Assembly: GCF_000160135.1 (NCBI RefSeq)
Contig: NZ_GG729933.1
Location: forward strand, 626,816-690,815
Source of the DNA: Oribacterium sp. oral taxon 078 str. F0262
Lineage (GTDB): Bacteria > Bacillota > Clostridia > Lachnospirales > Lachnospiraceae
DNA length: 64,000 bases
Direction of reading: 5' to 3'
Within the stretch, counting starts at the first letter, position 1; each line of letters starts with the position of its first letter. Positions 60,890-64,000 of this stretch are shown piece after piece. The notes under the pieces were generated by a model. That model had not been told where the DNA came from. It searched no databases and worked only from the letters and a program-made list of their open reading frames with translations. The translations under genes were made by a program, and so were the position numbers.

Positions 60890-61169
60890 TCGAAAGGAAA
60901 ATCCCGCCCGCTTTCTCCGGAAAGAGAGCTGCGGATGCGAAGATGGATTAAAATTTGCTATAAATAAGAGAATTTATTCGTAATCCAAATTTTTATTTTT
61001 ATCCGCCTTGATTTATACTGTATTTGTGTCTGCTTTTGACGCCGAAGAAGGCGGCGGAGAAAGCGAAAAGCGGGAAACGAAAAAGAAAGGGAAGCTGCCC
61101 GGGAGAGAAACAATCGCCGGGAAGAGCGGAGAAGGACCCGGGCGGGATAAAAAGCGAGGAGAACGAAAG
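60890..61169. other. AT-rich leader of the transporter operon
   Basis: Around 60950-61020 the sequence turns AT-rich, with an imperfect inverted repeat ATAAAT-AAGAG-AATTTAT (near 60962-60979) and several TTTATT/TATACT-like elements. I cannot fix one promoter. A frame open from 61008 is rejected as the start of the binding-protein gene. Confidence 0.4.
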
Positions 61170-62414
61170 ATGAAGAGATTCAGAAGGGGAGAGGCGCTCG
61201 TTTTGGCAGCGGCGCTTGCTCTGGGGCTTGCGGGCTGCGGGAGCACGGAGAAGGGAAATTCTTCCGCTTCTTCGTCCGGCTCGGAGAAGGCGGAGAAGGA
61301 TTCCGAGGAAAACGACGGAGAAATCGTCTCGGAGCTTCTCTCCGGCTATTCTCTCCCGGAGCTTTCGGAGGAAGACAAAAATTATACGGTGAATCTCGGA
61401 TACTATAACTGCGATCATATGGCGGCGGCGAGCCTCGGAGAGGCGACCGGGATTTTCAAGGCCCTCGGAATCACAGTGAAGACGACGGGAAACGGCAATG
61501 TGCCGGAGGCAATGAGCGCGGGACAGATGGACATGGCGTACTGCGGCTGGACGACGACGCTGAGCGCGGTGCAGAAGCATGTGCCGCTTTTTATCGCGGC
61601 GGAAAATCATACGGGAGGCAGCGAGTATCTGGTCGTCAGCAACAAGATCGGGAAGCCGGAGGAGCTCATCGGGAAGAAGATCTCCGTTGGGACGGAGCCG
61701 GAAAAGAACAACCTGAACTGGGCGGAGTGGACGAAGCAGCTTAATATCCCGGAGGACATCACAAAATACGATAATCAGGAGATGAGCGATTCGGATGAGT
61801 ATCTCGCTTTGGTGGCGGGTTCCCTGGACGGCTATATCTGCTGTGATCCCTGGGGCTCCATGGCCGAGTACAGCAAGGCCGGACACGTCATGGTCCGCCA
61901 GGATACCGACCGCCCGTCGGGGCACGGCACCTGCTGTAAGGTCGCGATGAATTATACCTTTTCCAAGGCGCATCCGGAGCTTGCGAAGAGGATGCTCTTA
62001 GCGCATACGCTCTGTATTCAATACATGTATGAGCATCCCTACCGCGCGGCGAGGATCTTCTCCGCCTACTATAATGTCCCGGTGGAGGTGGCTCTCATGA
62101 CCTATTGGAGGAAGCTGGTGGACGAGGGCCGGACCATACGCTGGGATCTCAATCTGGATTATATGAGGAATCAGCTCGCCACCATGCGGGAGTATGGAAT
62201 CCGGGACGATATCAATACGGTCAATGTCGAGGACTACGTGGACTTAAGCTATTTTGATCAGTGCGGCGCAAAGAATTTCGAGGACTTTGCGAAGGAGAAG
62301 GTCGATCCGGTTTTTCCGGAGGGGATGAGCTACGAGGATTTCAAGAAGAAGGCGCTCGCCATCGATCACGCGGAGGGAGCGGATCTCTCGGTCTATGAGG
62401 AGAGGAAGATATAG
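61170..62414 (+). CDS. NitT/TauT-type ABC transporter substrate-binding lipoprotein, Cys-rich
   Basis: The 414-residue protein starts with a lipoprotein signal (ALVLAAALALGLAGCGS, lipobox LAGC), a Ser/Glu-rich spacer and a periplasmic-binding fold of the nitrate/sulfonate type. That fold shows EATGIFKALGITVKTTGNGN, AMSAGQMDMAYCGW and VSNKIGKPEELIGKKISVG. Unusual are paired cysteines, GYICCDPWGS and HGTCCKVAMNY, plus YYNCDHM and YCGW, which could bind a thiophilic ligand or metal. The start at 61170 follows GAGGAGAACG. The ligand is unknown. A binding-like protein and a permease follow. Confidence 0.82.
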   Translation: MKRFRRGEALVLAAALALGLAGCGSTEKGNSSASSSGSEKAEKDSEENDGEIVSELLSGYSLPELSEEDKNYTVNLGYYNCDHMAAASLGEATGIFKALGITVKTTGNGNVPEAMSAGQMDMAYCGWTTTLSAVQKHVPLFIAAENHTGGSEYLVVSNKIGKPEELIGKKISVGTEPEKNNLNWAEWTKQLNIPEDITKYDNQEMSDSDEYLALVAGSLDGYICCDPWGSMAEYSKAGHVMVRQDTDRPSGHGTCCKVAMNYTFSKAHPELAKRMLLAHTLCIQYMYEHPYRAARIFSAYYNVPVEVALMTYWRKLVDEGRTIRWDLNLDYMRNQLATMREYGIRDDINTVNVEDYVDLSYFDQCGAKNFEDFAKEKVDPVFPEGMSYEDFKKKALAIDHAEGADLSVYEERKI

Positions 62415-63204
62415 GATTTTCCTCCTGCTCCTTCTCCCCGCTGTGCTTCTCGCCTTCTCCCTCCTTTGGCCATATCTTCGGCGGAGGGAGGAGAAATTCA
62501 GGATCGCCTGCGGAGAGGACCTGGCCTCCCGGCTTTTTATGGAGCTCATCGAGGAGCAGAGGGATGTGGATGCGGTCGCGGATCCGACGGTTTTCGGAGA
62601 CTGCTGCGGCTCCTATGCCATGATGTCTCTTGTCACCGGAGAGCTTGACGCCGCGCTGCTCTGCGAGGATGCCGCGGAGAAACTCCGCTCTCTTCGGGAG
62701 GATTATGTGGAGCTTGGCGTGATCGCAAGGGATACCGATGTTCTGGCGCTTGCCGAAGCGGGGAGGGAGATCCGGAGAATCGGATATATGAATCAGCGGG
62801 ATACACAGCGGAGAAGCTTGGAGGCCGCATACCCTTCGGCGGAGCTTTTCCCGATGAGTCCCTCTGCCCTCCCGACAGCGCTTTTTGGAGGAGAGATCGA
62901 TGCCGCGGTGCTGGATCTCGGCACCGCTTTGTCCCTCTCTCTTCCGCTTCGAAAGCTCGGGGAGGGGACGGTCAGCGCAGTGCTCGTCGCCCGGGAGGAC
63001 TGTCTGAAAAAGAAAGCCTTCCAAAAGCTGCTTTCCGATTATGAGAAAAAGCTGCCCGAACTTTCGAACGAGAGGGAGATCACAGGACTTCTTTCCCACT
63101 ATATGAGGGAAGACGAAATTACAAAGGAGAAGAGAGAACAGTGGAAGGCTATGGGGCCAAGCTTCGAGAGTCTGAGAGAAGGGAGAGAGGGAAGAGGAGG
63201 CTGA
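62395..63204 (+). CDS. Membrane-anchored second binding-protein-like component
   Basis: The 269-residue protein has an N-terminal transmembrane segment (IFLLLLLPAVLLAFSLLWPYL) and an outward domain with ABC substrate-binding patterns (FRIACGEDLASRLFMELI, VTGELDAALL, FGGEIDAAVLDLGTAL). It carries FGDCCGSYAMM, a double cysteine like that of the preceding protein. It overlaps the upstream gene by 20 bp and the permease by 64 bp, so it is a firm part of the operon. Its role beside the first binding protein is unknown. Confidence 0.65.
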   Translation: MRRGRYRIFLLLLLPAVLLAFSLLWPYLRRREEKFRIACGEDLASRLFMELIEEQRDVDAVADPTVFGDCCGSYAMMSLVTGELDAALLCEDAAEKLRSLREDYVELGVIARDTDVLALAEAGREIRRIGYMNQRDTQRRSLEAAYPSAELFPMSPSALPTALFGGEIDAAVLDLGTALSLSLPLRKLGEGTVSAVLVAREDCLKKKAFQKLLSDYEKKLPELSNEREITGLLSHYMREDEITKEKREQWKAMGPSFESLREGREGRGG

Positions 63205-63944
63205 TCAGCATATCGGTGCTCCTCCTTCTCGCTGTCCTTTGGTACTTTGCGGCGAAGTGGATCGACAGGCCGATGATTCTGCCGGATTTTTCGGAGACAA
63301 TGGGGGAATTTCTCCGGGACTGGACAGAGCCCCGGGTCCTTTTGAATCTCGGAATCACATTGTGCAGAGTATTGACGGGGACCTTTTATGCGGCGCTCAT
63401 CGGAACGGTTTTGGGGCTTTCCATGGGCTATTCGGAGACGGCGCTTCAGCTGATTTCTCCCATTGTCAATTCCATCCGCCAGGTTCCGATCATGGCCTGG
63501 GTGCCCCTGTCCATCGTGTGGTTCGGTCTCGGGGAGGGACCTACGGTATTTTTGATTTTTATGAGCGCGGTTTTTCCGCTCATCCTGAACACGGTTTCCG
63601 GGGTATCCTCTATCGACAGAAATTATATCAATGCGGCAAAAAGCATGGGGGCGGGGACGGCAGCGATCTACCGGGATATCATTGTCCCGGGGGCGATGCC
63701 GGGCTTTCTGACGGGGCTCCGCCTCGCGGTCGGCGCCGGCTGGATGAGCGTGATCTGCGCGGAATTTATCGCGACCAACAAGGGCTTTGGCTACCTTCTC
63801 ATCGAGGCGCAGCAGAGGCTTCAGACATCGAAGCTTTATTCCCTTATGATTATGTCGGCCCTGGTCGGACTTTTCATCGATCAGCTGATCCGTCTCCTCG
63901 AGAGAAAACTGACAGGATGGAGGTTCCGGAATGGGAAGACTTGA
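63141..63944 (+). CDS. ABC transporter permease (SsuC/TauC type)
   Basis: The 267-residue permease has about six transmembrane segments, starting with ISISVLLLLAVLWYFAA. The ATPase-coupling loop is EAA-like, NAAKSMGAGTAAIYRDIIVPGAMPGFLTGLRLAVG, as in BinPDT permeases of the NitT/TauT family. PIMAWVPLSIVWFGLGEGP is also typical. It starts with GTG at 63141 after AAAGGAGAAG, inside the preceding gene. Confidence 0.9.
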   Translation: MEGYGAKLRESERRERGKRRLISISVLLLLAVLWYFAAKWIDRPMILPDFSETMGEFLRDWTEPRVLLNLGITLCRVLTGTFYAALIGTVLGLSMGYSETALQLISPIVNSIRQVPIMAWVPLSIVWFGLGEGPTVFLIFMSAVFPLILNTVSGVSSIDRNYINAAKSMGAGTAAIYRDIIVPGAMPGFLTGLRLAVGAGWMSVICAEFIATNKGFGYLLIEAQQRLQTSKLYSLMIMSALVGLFIDQLIRLLERKLTGWRFRNGKT

Positions 63945-64000
63945 GCTTTCCCACATTACAAAGGTATTCTCGGAGGGGAAAAGAGAGAGGAAGGTACTCC
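63931..64000 (+). CDS. ABC transporter ATP-binding protein, N-terminal fragment (cut by window)
   Basis: Only about 23 residues are visible, beginning MGRLELSHITKVFSEGK, the usual first strand of an SsuB/TauB-type ATPase. It overlaps the permease by 14 bp. The Walker motifs lie beyond the window. Confidence 0.75.
   Translation, partial: MGRLELSHITKVFSEGKRERKVL

Overview
The window looks like a chromosomal segment of a GC-rich member of the Clostridia, most likely Lachnospiraceae (Bacillota). The grounds are the gene orders priA-def-fmt-(zinc protease)-rsmB-rlmN-stp-prkC-rsgA-rpe and hprK-murB-rapZ-whiA-HPr-like, a PASTA-domain kinase, a T-box leader, AGGAGG-type ribosome sites, sigma-A-type promoters, a lipoprotein signal and a small 2[4Fe-4S] ferredoxin. 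Species cannot be named from the sequence alone. From about 9.9 kb onward nearly every gene is on the + strand; the one clear exception is tex.

Region by region: 0-9.8 kb is an accessory-like stretch with mixed strands. It holds the end of a DUF3419-like gene, a family-2 glycosyltransferase with a MarR-like C-terminus, an AMP-forming ligase whose 3' end runs into a tRNA-Val gene, an AT-rich DUF421 membrane-protein gene, a B3/4-domain gene, tRNA-Ala, degV, a DJ-1/PfpI gene, an unusual one-component regulator and a block of long tandem repeats. 9.9-31.8 kb is core: ftsK/spoIIIE, fhs, murE, murF, priA, def, fmt, a YugP-type protease, rsmB, rlmN, the Stp/PrkC signalling pair, rsgA, rpe, a pyridoxal kinase in the slot where thiN often sits, and serS. 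31.8-32.8 kb is a repeat-rich spacer. 32.8-37.9 kb is a MacB-like ABC module (ATPase, secreted anchored protein, permease) and murI. 38.3-47.7 kb holds secG, smpB, hprK, murB, rapZ, a shortened whiA, an HPr-like gene without the active-site histidine, dnaE and pfkA. 48-54.3 kb holds a DUF6145-like gene, dusB, a tryptophan T-box leader with trpB and a degenerate trpA, an sseB-like gene, a DNA glycosylase, a small membrane protein, tRNA-Val(CAC) and ferredoxin. 54.4-58.3 kb holds an ABC-F gene with a deleted segment and tex. 58.5-64 kb is an accessory module: two tandem 2-hydroxyacyl-CoA dehydratase-like iron-sulfur proteins followed by a NitT/TauT-type ABC importer with two candidate binding proteins, cut by the window end.

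Themes. Several conserved genes are altered at places that normally matter: trpA (catalytic Glu, GVTG loop and phosphate loop), whiA (first LAGLIDADG half), the HPr-like gene (Asp at position 15) and ABC-F (about 74 residues of the first ATPase domain). A 135-136 bp inverted-repeat element occurs three times, and a companion palindromic module lies directly downstream of stop codons. The best candidate for an undescribed system is the 58.5-64 kb module, in which paired iron-sulfur proteins of the HgdB/double-cubane superfamily sit beside a cysteine-rich importer.
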